Shown here in pieces: positions 53,567-64,000 of a DNA stretch of 64,000 nucleotides. The first letter of the stretch is position 1; the number at the start of each line of letters is the position of its first letter. This stretch comes from Stutzerimonas decontaminans (GTDB taxonomy: Bacteria > Pseudomonadota > Gammaproteobacteria > Pseudomonadales > Pseudomonadaceae): the NCBI RefSeq assembly GCF_000661915.1, contig NZ_CP007509.1, positions 3,055,501 through 3,119,500 on the forward strand, read 5' to 3'. Below the pieces are notes generated by a model. It was not told where the DNA came from and ran no database searches. It worked only from the letters and a program-made list of their open reading frames with translations. The position numbers and the translations under genes are program-made.

Positions 53567-54064
53567 CTAGCCCCGAACCGGTTTTTCTCCGACCGTCAGT
53601 GCGATCAACCCTTGCAGCGCGGCCGCTACCGTCTGCTCGCGCACGGCCTGCCGATCGCCGCTAAACAAGTGATGCTGCGCATATACCTGAGCGCCATCGG
53701 CCCAGGCGATCCACACCGTGCCCACGGGCTTCTCAGCCGTACCACCACCGGGCCCAGCCACGCCGCTGACCGCCACCGCAAAGCGCGCTTCGCTGTTGCG
53801 CTGTGCACCGCGCGCCATGGCCTGTACCACCTCCGCGCTGACAGCGCCAACCTGCTCGAACAACTCTGCAGGCACGCCAAGCTGGCGCGTCTTCTGGGCA
53901 TTGGAATAGGTGATGTAGCCCACCTCGAACCAGGCCGAGCTGCCGGCAATACGGGTGATGGCCTCGGCGATCCCGCCACCCGTGCAGGACTCTGCCGTGG
54001 TGATCTGGGCGCCGAGGCGCTGCAGCTCTTCGCCCAGGCGTGCCGCCAGTTCAGTGAGATTCAT
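53567..54064 (-). CDS. pncC: Nicotinamide-nucleotide amidase (CinA C-terminal domain)
   Basis: Converts nicotinamide mononucleotide to nicotinic acid mononucleotide in NAD recycling. 165 residues, the stand-alone CinA C-terminal domain. Motifs TTAESCTGGGIAEAIT and SGVAGPGGGTAEKPVGTVW (core GVAGPGGGT) are intact. The ATG at 54064 is chosen over a non-homologous extension to 54079. Upstream of recA on the same strand, as in many proteobacteria. Confidence 0.96.
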   Translation of the reverse strand: MNLTELAARLGEELQRLGAQITTAESCTGGGIAEAITRIAGSSAWFEVGYITYSNAQKTRQLGVPAELFEQVGAVSAEVVQAMARGAQRNSEARFAVAVSGVAGPGGGTAEKPVGTVWIAWADGAQVYAQHHLFSGDRQAVREQTVAAALQGLIALTVGEKPVRG

Positions 54065-54167
54065 CGGTGCTCCGCGCAATCCTCAAAGGTGGCCCACACC
54101 CTACACCAGTAAATCGCAGAGTTCAGCCCGCCTCGATCGTGGCTGGCCGGACGGCCCCCGCACCCGA

Positions 54168-55283
54168 TCATCGAGCATCCTGGTGAACAGGCAGAGCGAT
54201 GTGTTCACTGATCCGCCGTCCGCGACGACTCACCACTGCATCGCCATAACGCTGAATGGGGTCGGCGAGGGTGCGTTTCACGAAGAACCCGAACAGCGTC
54301 AGCACCATCAGCATTGCAGCGATATACAGCGGCCCCGGAAGGGCCAGATCGCCCGCACCAAAGCCCAGACGTTCGGCAATCGCAAATACCGACGGATGGG
54401 AGAGAAAGAGGATGTATCCGACGCCGCCAAGCGGCGCTAGCCAGCGCAGTTTGTTGCCACTGATGCGCGTGGCACCCAGGAACAGCGTAACCCCCACGCC
54501 ATAGCTGACGCAGTAGCGATACCAGGTTTCGCCGAAGCCCGTGTCACGCGAGTAGGCAAGCACGCAGATCGGCAGCAGGAACAGATAGAACAGCCCGACC
54601 GCGATGCGAGCATAGCGTCCGGTATCTGCGGCTCGACCGTTGTCGGTTGATCGCCACAAGGCGCCGAGAAAACACACGCTCAGCATCAACGGCAGGGCCA
54701 CCGGCAATTTCATATCAAGCTTGTAACGCATGAAGGCCAACGACAGCGTGAACAGGTATTGCGCGAGCAGGAACAGCAGATCCCGTTTTGCAGAGCCACC
54801 GAGCCGCAGCGCGAAGATCAGGATGCACAGTACGTAGAACGTGAGCTCGATCTGCAGCGTCCAGTACAAGCCGATCACGTTGTCGACGAACACGAAGCCT
54901 TGCAGCATCGTCGCGTTGATGGCGATGACAGTCGGACTGAATACTTTGGCCGGATCGTCCCAGGGGAACATGACGCCGAGGAACAGCGACAACCAGTACA
55001 ACGGGAACAGCCTGAAAAAACGCTGATAGGCGAATGCCGCGATAGGTCGCTCGTATCGGCCGCGACTCTTGTAAAGCGCGGCCACGACGAAGTAACCGCT
55101 CAGCGCGAACAGCACCAGCACGCTTGTTTTGCCGACATCCAGAACCATCTTGCTGACGCTGAACAGTAGGCCGGTCACTTCGTCGAAATGGCCGTCGCGC
55201 TTCATTTTTGCGATCAGATGGGAATAGGCAACGCACAATGCCGCTACGCCGCGCAGGGCATCGAGACCGAGTAGTCGGGACAT
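54168..55283 (-). CDS. Acyltransferase-3 family membrane protein
   Basis: 371 residues, about ten membrane helices. The N-terminal LLGLDALRGVAALCVAYSH holds the Arg and His typical of OafA/YrhL-type O-acyltransferases, and YQRFFRLFPLYWLSL follows. Such proteins add acetyl or other acyl groups to LPS, exopolysaccharide, peptidoglycan or glycolipids; the target here is unknown. In other pseudomonads pncC and mutS are close neighbours, so the gene looks like a later insertion, and by eye its base composition is somewhat less GC-rich. The ATG at 55283 has only a weak GAGAG site. Confidence 0.85.
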   Translation of the reverse strand: MSRLLGLDALRGVAALCVAYSHLIAKMKRDGHFDEVTGLLFSVSKMVLDVGKTSVLVLFALSGYFVVAALYKSRGRYERPIAAFAYQRFFRLFPLYWLSLFLGVMFPWDDPAKVFSPTVIAINATMLQGFVFVDNVIGLYWTLQIELTFYVLCILIFALRLGGSAKRDLLFLLAQYLFTLSLAFMRYKLDMKLPVALPLMLSVCFLGALWRSTDNGRAADTGRYARIAVGLFYLFLLPICVLAYSRDTGFGETWYRYCVSYGVGVTLFLGATRISGNKLRWLAPLGGVGYILFLSHPSVFAIAERLGFGAGDLALPGPLYIAAMLMVLTLFGFFVKRTLADPIQRYGDAVVSRRGRRISEHIALPVHQDAR

Positions 55284-55780
55284 GTCTGCTCTCACTTTGG
55301 CCAGGGGGAGGTCGCCAGAGTTACCGCAGGGAACTGACGCGAGGGGTTAACGCACGCATGCGCTCGCCGTTCGTCAGCAGCAGCTGATGAAGCAGGAACG
55401 ACACGAGGCAGGAACGACGATCGGGCAAGCTACCGCAACAGGCACCGGGAGCCTGAAGAGTCGCAAGATCAGAGGGCATCGAAAGGGAGAACGCAGGTTA
55501 CGCGCGTGCGCGCCGGCAACCGATCGACGGGGCTGAGTTATCGGCAGAGGCGGCTTGTCTGTCAACGCTTTCCTGATCCGACCCGACAGATGACCGTCCA
55601 CAGACATCGGCACCGGCGCGATCCGAACGGATGCCAGTCCCTGCCGCGCAGCGCAGCCCGTGGTAACCTTGCCGGCTTTCTGCGCGAACCCCTCTCCCCA
55701 GCCGGGCGGCACCACCAACGCCGCTACCTGGACGCACGACTCGGGTTCTCTCGCCCATCAACGAGCCGCACCGCAAGCCG
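55284..55780. other. 497-base gene-free region between the acyltransferase gene and mutS
   Basis: No credible coding region on either strand; short open frames here have arginine-rich, low-complexity translations. It must hold the divergent promoters. The only structure I see is a tandem pair of GCAGGAACGAC at 55392 and 55408 (16-base period) and a weak TGGTAACCT extended -10-like sequence at about 55660 for mutS. Confidence 0.5.
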
Positions 55781-58356
<2,576 letters not shown>

Positions 58357-58360
<4 letters not shown>

Positions 58361-58383
58361 TACGCCGCGAAAGCTGCTAGAAT
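58357..58383 (+). promoter_or_regulatory. fdxA promoter
   Basis: TTGATA (58357-58362) and extended -10 TGCTAGAAT (58375-58383) with a 15-base spacer compensated by the TG element. The -35 overlaps the mutS stop codon. The leader that follows can form GCGGCA / TGCCGC. Confidence 0.65.
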
Positions 58384-58481
58384 CGCGCGCATTTTTTTGA
58401 TAAGCGGCATTTGCCTGTGCCGCCTACTCGCAGGGGCGTCACCGTAACGCCTACCTGACACGCCTGAGGAGATAGCTAGAC

Positions 58482-58805
58482 ATGACCTTCGTCGTCACCG
58501 ACAACTGCATCAAGTGCAAATACACCGATTGCGTGGAAGTCTGCCCGGTGGACTGCTTCTACGAAGGCCCGAACTTTCTGGTGATTCACCCGGACGAGTG
58601 CATTGACTGCGCGCTGTGCGAGCCGGAGTGCCCGGCTCAGGCGATCTTCTCCGAAGACGAGGTACCGGAAGATCAGCAGGAGTTCATCGAGCTGAACGCG
58701 GATCTGGCGGAAGTCTGGCCGAACATCACCGAGAAGAAAGACGCGCTGGCCGATGCCGAAGAGTGGGATGGCGTGAAGGACAAGCTGCAGTACCTGGAAC
58801 GCTGA
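58482..58805 (+). CDS. fdxA: Seven-iron ferredoxin FdxA
   Basis: Low-potential electron carrier with [3Fe-4S] and [4Fe-4S] clusters, 107 residues, close to Azotobacter ferredoxin I. By comparison, Cys9, Cys17 and Cys50 bind the 3Fe cluster and Cys21, Cys40, Cys43 and Cys46 the 4Fe cluster, with free Cys12 and Cys25. Possible partner of Fpr. GAGGAG lies about nine bases upstream of the ATG. Located after mutS as in other pseudomonads, but on its own promoter. Confidence 0.97.
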   Translation: MTFVVTDNCIKCKYTDCVEVCPVDCFYEGPNFLVIHPDECIDCALCEPECPAQAIFSEDEVPEDQQEFIELNADLAEVWPNITEKKDALADAEEWDGVKDKLQYLER

Positions 58806-58822
58806 TACCAAGAGTCAGAACG

Positions 58823-58856
58823 AAAAATGCCCGCAGCGATGCGGGCATTTTCTTTT
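58823..58856 (+). terminator. Intrinsic terminator after fdxA
   Basis: AAAATGCCCGC / GCGGGCATTTT with a six-base loop, followed by CTTTT; 18 bases past the stop. Confidence 0.9.
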
Positions 58857-58879
58857 GTGCTGCCGAGGGCAGCGACAGG

Positions 58880-59071
58880 TCAGGCCTTGTCGATGCCTTT
58901 TTTCAGGGTGTCTTTCACATCGCCCTTGACCTGCTGGGCCTCACCCTTCACTTCCTGGCGCTGGCCTTCGCCTTTCATGCGCTCGTTGTCGGTCGCTTCG
59001 CCCACGCCTTGCTTGATCTTGCCGACGGCTTCGTTGGTATTGCCCTTGATCTTGTCTTCGGTACTGCTCAT
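58880..59071 (-). CDS. CsbD-like stress protein
   Basis: 63 residues, highly charged and helical, with repeated lysine/glutamate/glycine patterns (TEDKIKGNTNEAVGKIKQG, KGEAQQVKGDVKD). Matches the CsbD family of small, abundant proteins induced in stationary phase or by cell-envelope or osmotic stress; no molecular role is established. AGGAG lies eight bases upstream of the ATG. Its 3' end faces fdxA's terminator. Confidence 0.9.
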   Translation of the reverse strand: MSSTEDKIKGNTNEAVGKIKQGVGEATDNERMKGEGQRQEVKGEAQQVKGDVKDTLKKGIDKA

Positions 59072-59159
59072 GGCGAACTCCTAACTTATTCATTAGTGAC
59101 ATAAGGTGGACCGCTCACGCGAAGCGTTAGTTTCGCCCCGGCCATCGGGCCAGAGCGGC

Positions 59160-60152
59160 TCATGTCTGGCGTGAGGGCATCAGCCGGCGCAGCAGGGGCC
59201 GGCCAGCCAGATGCAGAAACACTGGCGCGCCAGCAATGAGGTAGAAGTAATAGGTCACGAAGCGCCAGATCAGTATCGCCGCCGCAGTAGTCGACTTGCC
59301 GACCATCGGCGTCAGCAGCGCAGCCGACGCCAGCTCGGCACTGCCCGCGCCACCCGGCAACAGGCTGAGCTGGCCGGCAGTCAATGCAAGCAACTGTACG
59401 AGGAAGGTCCAGGCCCAGGCCAGCTCGCTACCCAGCCCCTGCAGCGTCAGGTAGAGCACGCTGAAGCGCAGCAGCCAGTGCAGCGTGGTGAGCCCGAACA
59501 CGGCGAGCAATATACGGCGCGGTAAGCGGAAGCAGTCGATCAGTGCATTGCGAAAACTCAGCACCTTGCGCGCCCAGCGCCGTTTGCGCGACTGCTTCAT
59601 GCCCAGCCGGGTCACCAGCCAGCCATTGAGCAGAAATACCTGACGGTGGAAGCGTCCGAGCAACGCCAGCAGCGCTATTACACCGATCAGCAACGCCACG
59701 CTGAAGCCCAGCAAACCGGCGATGTGGGTGCTCAATGCATGGGTCAGCGCGTAGATCAGCACGCCGACCATTGCGCAGGCGAAGAACAGTAGATCAGTCA
59801 ACTGCTCGACGGCATAGGTTGCCGTGCCCTTCGCTGGCGCCACGCCCTGGCGCATCAGCAGCGCCATAAGTGTTAGCGGCCCGCCGGCGCCGCCGGGTGT
59901 AGCGCAGATGGCAAACTCGGTCGCTACGACGATGCCGAATGCTCGGCGCTGGCCCAAATGTCTGCGCCCCAGCAGCAAGCGCAAGCGCAGCGCATTGAGA
60001 TTCCAGCCCAGCACCACCATGCCGAGCATCGCCACAAGCAGGCCGCCTGGAAAACTGCGCAGCCGCTCGAAAAGACCGCTACCGCCGAGCAACAGCGGCA
60101 CCATGGCCGCGCCGAGCAACGCGCCGCCCAAGATCCACCAGCGACGATTCAT
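59160..60152 (-). CDS. UPF0104 / LPG-synthase-like flippase-domain membrane protein
   Basis: 330 residues with about eight membrane helices. FAICATPGGAGGPLTLMALLMR and LSLLPGGAGSAELASA are the two Gly-rich re-entrant signatures of the family related to the MprF flippase domain (cores TPGGAGGP and LPGGAGSAE). No synthase domain is attached. It probably moves a lipid or lipid-linked sugar across the inner membrane. The ATG overlaps the deacetylase stop by four bases, third gene of a coupled cassette. Confidence 0.88.
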   Translation of the reverse strand: MNRRWWILGGALLGAAMVPLLLGGSGLFERLRSFPGGLLVAMLGMVVLGWNLNALRLRLLLGRRHLGQRRAFGIVVATEFAICATPGGAGGPLTLMALLMRQGVAPAKGTATYAVEQLTDLLFFACAMVGVLIYALTHALSTHIAGLLGFSVALLIGVIALLALLGRFHRQVFLLNGWLVTRLGMKQSRKRRWARKVLSFRNALIDCFRLPRRILLAVFGLTTLHWLLRFSVLYLTLQGLGSELAWAWTFLVQLLALTAGQLSLLPGGAGSAELASAALLTPMVGKSTTAAAILIWRFVTYYFYLIAGAPVFLHLAGRPLLRRLMPSRQT

Positions 60153-60910
60153 GCCACAGCGCTCGATGACCGGTACTGTCGCAGCCAGTCGATCTTGGTC
60201 AGCGGCCGCCTGCCTTCCTGAAGCAGGCGCTCGAGCACATCGAGCCAGTAGCGCCGGGAAAACTCATGACGCATGTCCACTGGATGCACCCCCAAGCGCA
60301 GCAATGGCGCCTGTCGGCTCTGGCGCAGCTGCCGCTCGCTAACCAGCCAGGACACACCGCGCCGCCAAGGACTGCGTGCGCTCCAGACCAGCCCTGGGGC
60401 GACGATCGGCGAGAAGTCCGGCAGCAGGTAGAGATGGCCGGGATCGCTGGTATAGGTCAGTCCGCTGCCGGCCAATACGCGCTGTGTTCCCTTGCTCATC
60501 AACCAGGCCGGCGCGACGAAACCATGCAGCGGCCATTGCTGCCGCCGGAACAGCTCCAGGCCACGCCCCAGGCGCTCGCCAGCAGCCTGTTCATCGAGGC
60601 CATAGAACTCGCCTTCATGAGTGTAAACCCGTCGCATGAACCAATCCTTCGGCGTCCTTGGCGCGGGCTCGAGATCGGCGTGGAAGCAGCCGTGCAGCAC
60701 CAGCTCGTCGCCACGCTGCACCCGCTGGTCCAGCAGGCGGCAGAAATCCGGCTGCTGTTCCAGCGGATTGCGCTGATGAAAATCCGGAACCACCAGCCAG
60801 GTAATGGGTACGCCGCCGATGGCATCCACCGCCTCGACGAAGGGTCGGTAGTCGGGCCAGGTTTCCGCGGCTACATCGTGCAGCACCAGCGTCAGAGCAG
60901 CGTCAGCCAT
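60149..60910 (-). CDS. DUF2334 polysaccharide-deacetylase-like protein
   Basis: 253 residues. Motifs of carbohydrate esterase 4-like deacetylases can be read in order: Asp12 in LHDV, His73/His77 in HGCFH, FVAPAW (131-136) and His209 in LGVHP. No signal peptide, so it should act in the cytoplasm, presumably on a lipid-linked or nucleotide sugar made with the adjacent glycosyltransferase. The ATG overlaps the 3' end of that gene by eight bases. The substrate is inferred only from context. Confidence 0.85.
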   Translation of the reverse strand: MADAALTLVLHDVAAETWPDYRPFVEAVDAIGGVPITWLVVPDFHQRNPLEQQPDFCRLLDQRVQRGDELVLHGCFHADLEPAPRTPKDWFMRRVYTHEGEFYGLDEQAAGERLGRGLELFRRQQWPLHGFVAPAWLMSKGTQRVLAGSGLTYTSDPGHLYLLPDFSPIVAPGLVWSARSPWRRGVSWLVSERQLRQSRQAPLLRLGVHPVDMRHEFSRRYWLDVLERLLQEGRRPLTKIDWLRQYRSSSAVA

Positions 60911-62018
60911 GTACGGCTACCGGCAGGTCCGCGGTGCCGAGCACTGCGTGGTAGTGAGCAAGCAAGCCGGCCACGACGGCATCCCAGGCGTGGTGCGCCT
61001 CGACATGCTGGCGGGCCTGTTGGCCGAGCAGCCGGGGGTCGTCTTCGAACAGCTCGCGCACGGTATGCGCCATGGCCCTCGGGTCCAGCGGCCGGCACAG
61101 ACGACCGCTGTAGAACGGCACCAGCTCTGGCAATGCACCGGCGCGCGCGGCGATCACCGGGATACCACTGGCCATGGCTTCGAGAGCCACCAAGCCGAAG
61201 GTCTCCTGATTGCCGGCATGCAGCAGCACATCACTACTGGCCATGTAGCGCGCCACTTCGCTGGCGCAACAGAAGCGGTCGATCACCGTGACATTCTCCG
61301 GTACCCGCTGCGGCATGCTCGAGCCCACCAACAACAAGTGGTACGGCTTACCGAGCTGGCGCGCGGTTTCCAGCAGAATATGCAGGTTCTTTTCCCGCGA
61401 GCCACGCCCGGCGAAGATCATCAGCCGGGTGTCATCCGCCAACCCCAGTTCGCGGCGCAGATCGGGATCACGCCGCTCGGGGCGGAAGGTTTCCAGGTCC
61501 ACGCCCAAGGGCTGCACGAACACGCTTTTCACCCCAAGATGGGTCAGTTTGTCGGCCATCACCTCGCTCGGCGCCAATACCCGGTCGAAGCTGCCGTACA
61601 GCTTCGAGACGTAGCCATTTAGATTGGTACCCAGCCAGCTGCCGATACGATTGCTGACCAGCAGCGGCAGATCGGAGTGATAGAAACCGATGACCGGGAC
61701 ATTCAGCCGGCGCCCCGCATCCAATGCCGCCCATGCCGTCATGTAGGGATCGCCGACTTCAATCAGATCGGGGCGCAGCGAACGCAGCAGGTTGCACCAA
61801 GGCGCACGGCGGATCGGAAAGCGATAGCCCTTGCCGAAGGGCAGAATCGGCGCCGGCACTTCATAAAGGCCGTCGTTGTGACTGTAGTCGCCGCCCGGCA
61901 CCAAGATGCTGTGCCGCACTCCGGAGTACAACTGCAGCCTGCGATGCTTCGCCTCGAGGTAGGTGCGCACGCCACCACTGGCGGGCGCATAGAACATGGT
62001 CATATCCGCGATATGCAA
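60903..62018 (-). CDS. GT4-family glycosyltransferase
   Basis: 371 residues from a TTG at 62018 with GGAG seven bases upstream, giving an N-terminus HIADMTMFYAPASGGVRTYL typical of this group; an ATG at 62087 is possible but poorly spaced. GT-B fold: N-terminal acceptor half, then the donor half with FAGRGSREKN and the E-x7-E motif in QETFGLVALEAMASG. Resembles alpha-mannosyl or glucosyl transferases acting on lipids. First gene of the cassette with the DUF2334 and UPF0104 genes. Confidence 0.88.
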   Translation of the reverse strand: MHIADMTMFYAPASGGVRTYLEAKHRRLQLYSGVRHSILVPGGDYSHNDGLYEVPAPILPFGKGYRFPIRRAPWCNLLRSLRPDLIEVGDPYMTAWAALDAGRRLNVPVIGFYHSDLPLLVSNRIGSWLGTNLNGYVSKLYGSFDRVLAPSEVMADKLTHLGVKSVFVQPLGVDLETFRPERRDPDLRRELGLADDTRLMIFAGRGSREKNLHILLETARQLGKPYHLLLVGSSMPQRVPENVTVIDRFCCASEVARYMASSDVLLHAGNQETFGLVALEAMASGIPVIAARAGALPELVPFYSGRLCRPLDPRAMAHTVRELFEDDPRLLGQQARQHVEAHHAWDAVVAGLLAHYHAVLGTADLPVAVHG

Positions 62019-62175
62019 GGTACTTCTCCGTCGGTCCCGTAGCAGAACACCGGTCTTCGCCGGGCATGTCGCGGGTTCGAACGACATGCTCCGCAATCCC
62101 TGCGGAATAATTCTGTAATGAAATAGATGACCGTAACGGAGATGCGTTGTTCGCAGCGGAGCGCCGGACGGCGCC

Positions 62176-63051
62176 TCAGCTGTCCAGCTGCTTGTCGCCC
62201 TCGTCCTTGCCCTCGACCGAAGCGTGCTCTATCACCGCGTTGAGTTCGGCGCCGAACAACAGCACCGCTGCGGAGATGTATAGATACAGCAGCAACACGA
62301 TGATCGCGCCAATGCTCCCGTAAGTAGCGTTGTAATCGGCGAAGTTCTGCACATAGACGCCAAAGGCAATCGAGGCGAGTATCCACACCAGCACCGCCAG
62401 CACCGAGCCTGGTGTGATAAAGCGGAAATCCTGCTCCACGTCGGGTGTTACGTAGTACAGCAGTGCCACCACCAGCATCAGCGTCAGCACGACCACCGGC
62501 CAGCGTGCCCAGGTCCACAGCACCACCACCATATCGCGCATGCCCACCTGCCCGGCCAGCCACTCGATGGCTTGCGGCCCGATGATCATCAACCCTGCCG
62601 TGAGCAGCAGCAGCACCGCTATGCCAACGGTGTAGGCCAGCGAGAGCATGATCAGCTTCCAGCTCGGGCGCCCCTCCTCCACGTCGTAGGCCCGGTTCAT
62701 CGCATTCATCAGCGAGCGGAAACCGATGGACGCGGTCCACAGCGCCACGAGAATACCGAAGGACAACAGGCCAGCCTGCTGCTCCTGCAGCTGCTCGATG
62801 ACCGGATTGATCTGCTCCATCGCTATCGGAGGCAGAGCAAGCGACGCCTGCATGCGCAACCAGTCGAAGAAATTCTGCAGGTCGAGAAAGCCCAGCAACG
62901 CGATGAGAAACACGAGAAACGGAAACATCGCAAACAGCCCGCGATAAGCCAGCGCCGACGCATAGGTGGACATGTCGTCGCTGCTGAATTCCTTGAAGGT
63001 ACGCTTGAGCAAGGTAAAGGCCCCGATACCGCGGGTGTCCAGCATGGCCAT
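62176..63051 (-). CDS. YihY/BrkB family inner-membrane protein
   Basis: 291 residues, six predicted membrane helices, with SALAYRGLFAMFPFLVFLIALLG near the N-terminus and YGSIGAIIVLLLYLYISAAVLLFGAELNA at the end (cores LAYRGLFAMFP and LYISAAVLLFGAELN). Formerly called ribonuclease BN, which was an error for the family; the function is unresolved. The ATG at 63051 has a G-rich site six bases upstream. Acidic C-terminal tail. Lies 157 bases upstream of the glycosyltransferase gene, same strand. Confidence 0.9.
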   Translation of the reverse strand: MAMLDTRGIGAFTLLKRTFKEFSSDDMSTYASALAYRGLFAMFPFLVFLIALLGFLDLQNFFDWLRMQASLALPPIAMEQINPVIEQLQEQQAGLLSFGILVALWTASIGFRSLMNAMNRAYDVEEGRPSWKLIMLSLAYTVGIAVLLLLTAGLMIIGPQAIEWLAGQVGMRDMVVVLWTWARWPVVVLTLMLVVALLYYVTPDVEQDFRFITPGSVLAVLVWILASIAFGVYVQNFADYNATYGSIGAIIVLLLYLYISAAVLLFGAELNAVIEHASVEGKDEGDKQLDS

Positions 63052-63173
63052 CGATATTCCCCCCAAACAGTGAAATGTGCCGTCTAGAAAATGGGACGAC
63101 CGCTCTGCTGGAGAGTTCGGTATTGGGAAGCTGAGCTAGCCTTTCATTACCGGTGAACTAAGCCGCTTGCCAA

Positions 63174-64000
63174 TCAGTTGCCCGATAAAGCCAGCGCGGA
63201 TGCAACTTCTCGAAGCAAACGCTGGAACTCAGTAACGAAGCGCTCATAAGCGCCGGTCCAGCGATCGCCGTTGAGAAGGTGCACCTCCAAGTCAATGCTC
63301 AGCTTTTGCAGGCGCACGGCGCCTAGCGTTGCGGCCAATGATTTGAACCGATGCAGCGAATCATTTGCTTCCTCTATTCGTCCTTGCATGAGGCTGATAT
63401 GAAGCCTTTCCGCAAAGTCGGAGTGATCATCAACAAAACGCTTCAGCAAAGATCGATACAGGTCATGGTTATTTAGTAAACGTTCTAGAGCAGAACGCTG
63501 ATCAAGCCCCTCAATGGTCGGCAGTAGCTCCTTTTCCTGTTCCGCTCGGATCTCTGGCAAAGGCTGCGTCGATCGGCACAACCAACGCTCCAGCAAGGCT
63601 TCCAAGTGCCTGGGGTGGATCGGCTTCGCCAGATAGTCACTCATCCCCGATTGCAGGCATCGCTGGCGGTCTCCCGCCAGGTTGCTGGCCGTAAGCGCAA
63701 TCACTGGAATGTCAGGATTATTCCAACGGAGCCTGCGGACAACCTCCAAGCCGTCCATGACAGGCATCTGGACATCGAGCAACACCAGCTCTAAGCCGGG
63801 ATCGCTTGCAACCTGCTGCAATGCGTCGGCCCCGTTTATCGCAGTACTCACTTCCAGCCCAAACGACATGAGCTGCTCGCAAGCTACCTCACGATTAAGA
63901 GGATCGTCGTCGACCAGTAACACGCGACGGCCGCGCAGAGAAAAACTATCGGTCGCGTGATCAGGTTCGGCTCCATCGTAGGCGCCTGGCGCAAGTTCCA
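63174..64000 (-). CDS. Hybrid sensor histidine kinase, C-terminal part (receiver + Hpt), cut by window edge
   Basis: Open frame without a start from the window edge to TGA at 63174-63176 (275 codons seen). A receiver domain starts at RRVLLVDDDPLNREV; the phospho-acceptor Asp codon is 63774-63776 (LVLLDVQMP) and the conserved Lys is in YLAKPIHP. A C-terminal Hpt domain has its phospho-His codon at 63351-63353 (LHRFKSLAATLGA), with Ser where Gly is usual. The upstream part presumably holds sensor and kinase domains. Input and target are unknown. Confidence 0.88.
   Translation of the reverse strand, partial: ELAPGAYDGAEPDHATDSFSLRGRRVLLVDDDPLNREVACEQLMSFGLEVSTAINGADALQQVASDPGLELVLLDVQMPVMDGLEVVRRLRWNNPDIPVIALTASNLAGDRQRCLQSGMSDYLAKPIHPRHLEALLERWLCRSTQPLPEIRAEQEKELLPTIEGLDQRSALERLLNNHDLYRSLLKRFVDDHSDFAERLHISLMQGRIEEANDSLHRFKSLAATLGAVRLQKLSIDLEVHLLNGDRWTGAYERFVTEFQRLLREVASALALSGN

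Noticed and set aside
55392..55418. Tandem GCAGGAACGAC as a possible repeat array
   Set aside because: Only two copies; no further units and no CRISPR-like spacing.

Overview
The window looks like a chromosomal segment of a gamma-proteobacterium of the Pseudomonas / Stutzerimonas (P. stutzeri-type) group. The basis is high-GC coding sequence, protein sequences that closely match remembered pseudomonad homologues (AccA, FabZ, RpsB, Frr, RecA, RseP, LpxA with Met169), and gene order. I see no rRNA, tRNA, insertion sequence, prophage or CRISPR array. About 93% is coding, mostly housekeeping, with 59 protein genes, two of them cut by the window edges.

Region 1 (1-23421, all minus strand) is the classic envelope/translation block. 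Read in the direction of transcription it is rpsB-tsf, pyrH-frr-uppS-cdsA-dxr-rseP-bamA-skp-lpxD-fabZ-lpxA-lpxB-rnhB-dnaE-accA-tilS-pyrG-kdsA. It links lipid A and KDO synthesis, outer-membrane protein assembly, isoprenoid and phospholipid precursors, fatty acid synthesis, replication and CTP supply. Most joints overlap by 1-7 bases. A probable S2-type leader and a stringent-looking promoter precede rpsB. Region 2 (23709-27232, plus) holds map and glnD.

Region 3 (27288-41688) starts with a six-gene Mrp/Sha-type cation/proton antiporter operon with fused A and B subunits. It continues through a glycine-zipper lipoprotein, pdxH, two OmpA-like lipoproteins, a serine-beta-lactamase-like esterase, an Fe-S DinG helicase with a near-consensus LexA box, and a DUF6231/YchJ pair. 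Region 4 (41746-46650) contains the fpr/finR divergent pair with a strong LysR-type palindrome between them, an ErdR-like response regulator, a DMT exporter, a DTW-domain tRNA modification enzyme and a small secreted protein.

Region 5 (46706-58805) holds a divergent phosphoketolase-like protein and a beta-CASP metallo-beta-lactamase protein, transcribed apart from a shared region with an excellent Anr/FNR box. It continues with a LOG-family protein, recX-recA with a perfect LexA box, pncC, a lone acyltransferase-3 gene, mutS and fdxA. Region 6 (58880-64000) has a CsbD-like protein, a tightly overlapping glycosyltransferase / DUF2334 deacetylase / UPF0104 membrane protein cassette, a YihY/BrkB protein and the C-terminal part of a hybrid sensor kinase (receiver plus Hpt).

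The least ordinary parts are the phosphoketolase-like/MBL pair with its Anr box, the three-gene glycolipid-like cassette, the LexA box at dinG and the operator between fpr and finR. I found no clear sign of a wholly new multi-gene defence or mobile system.
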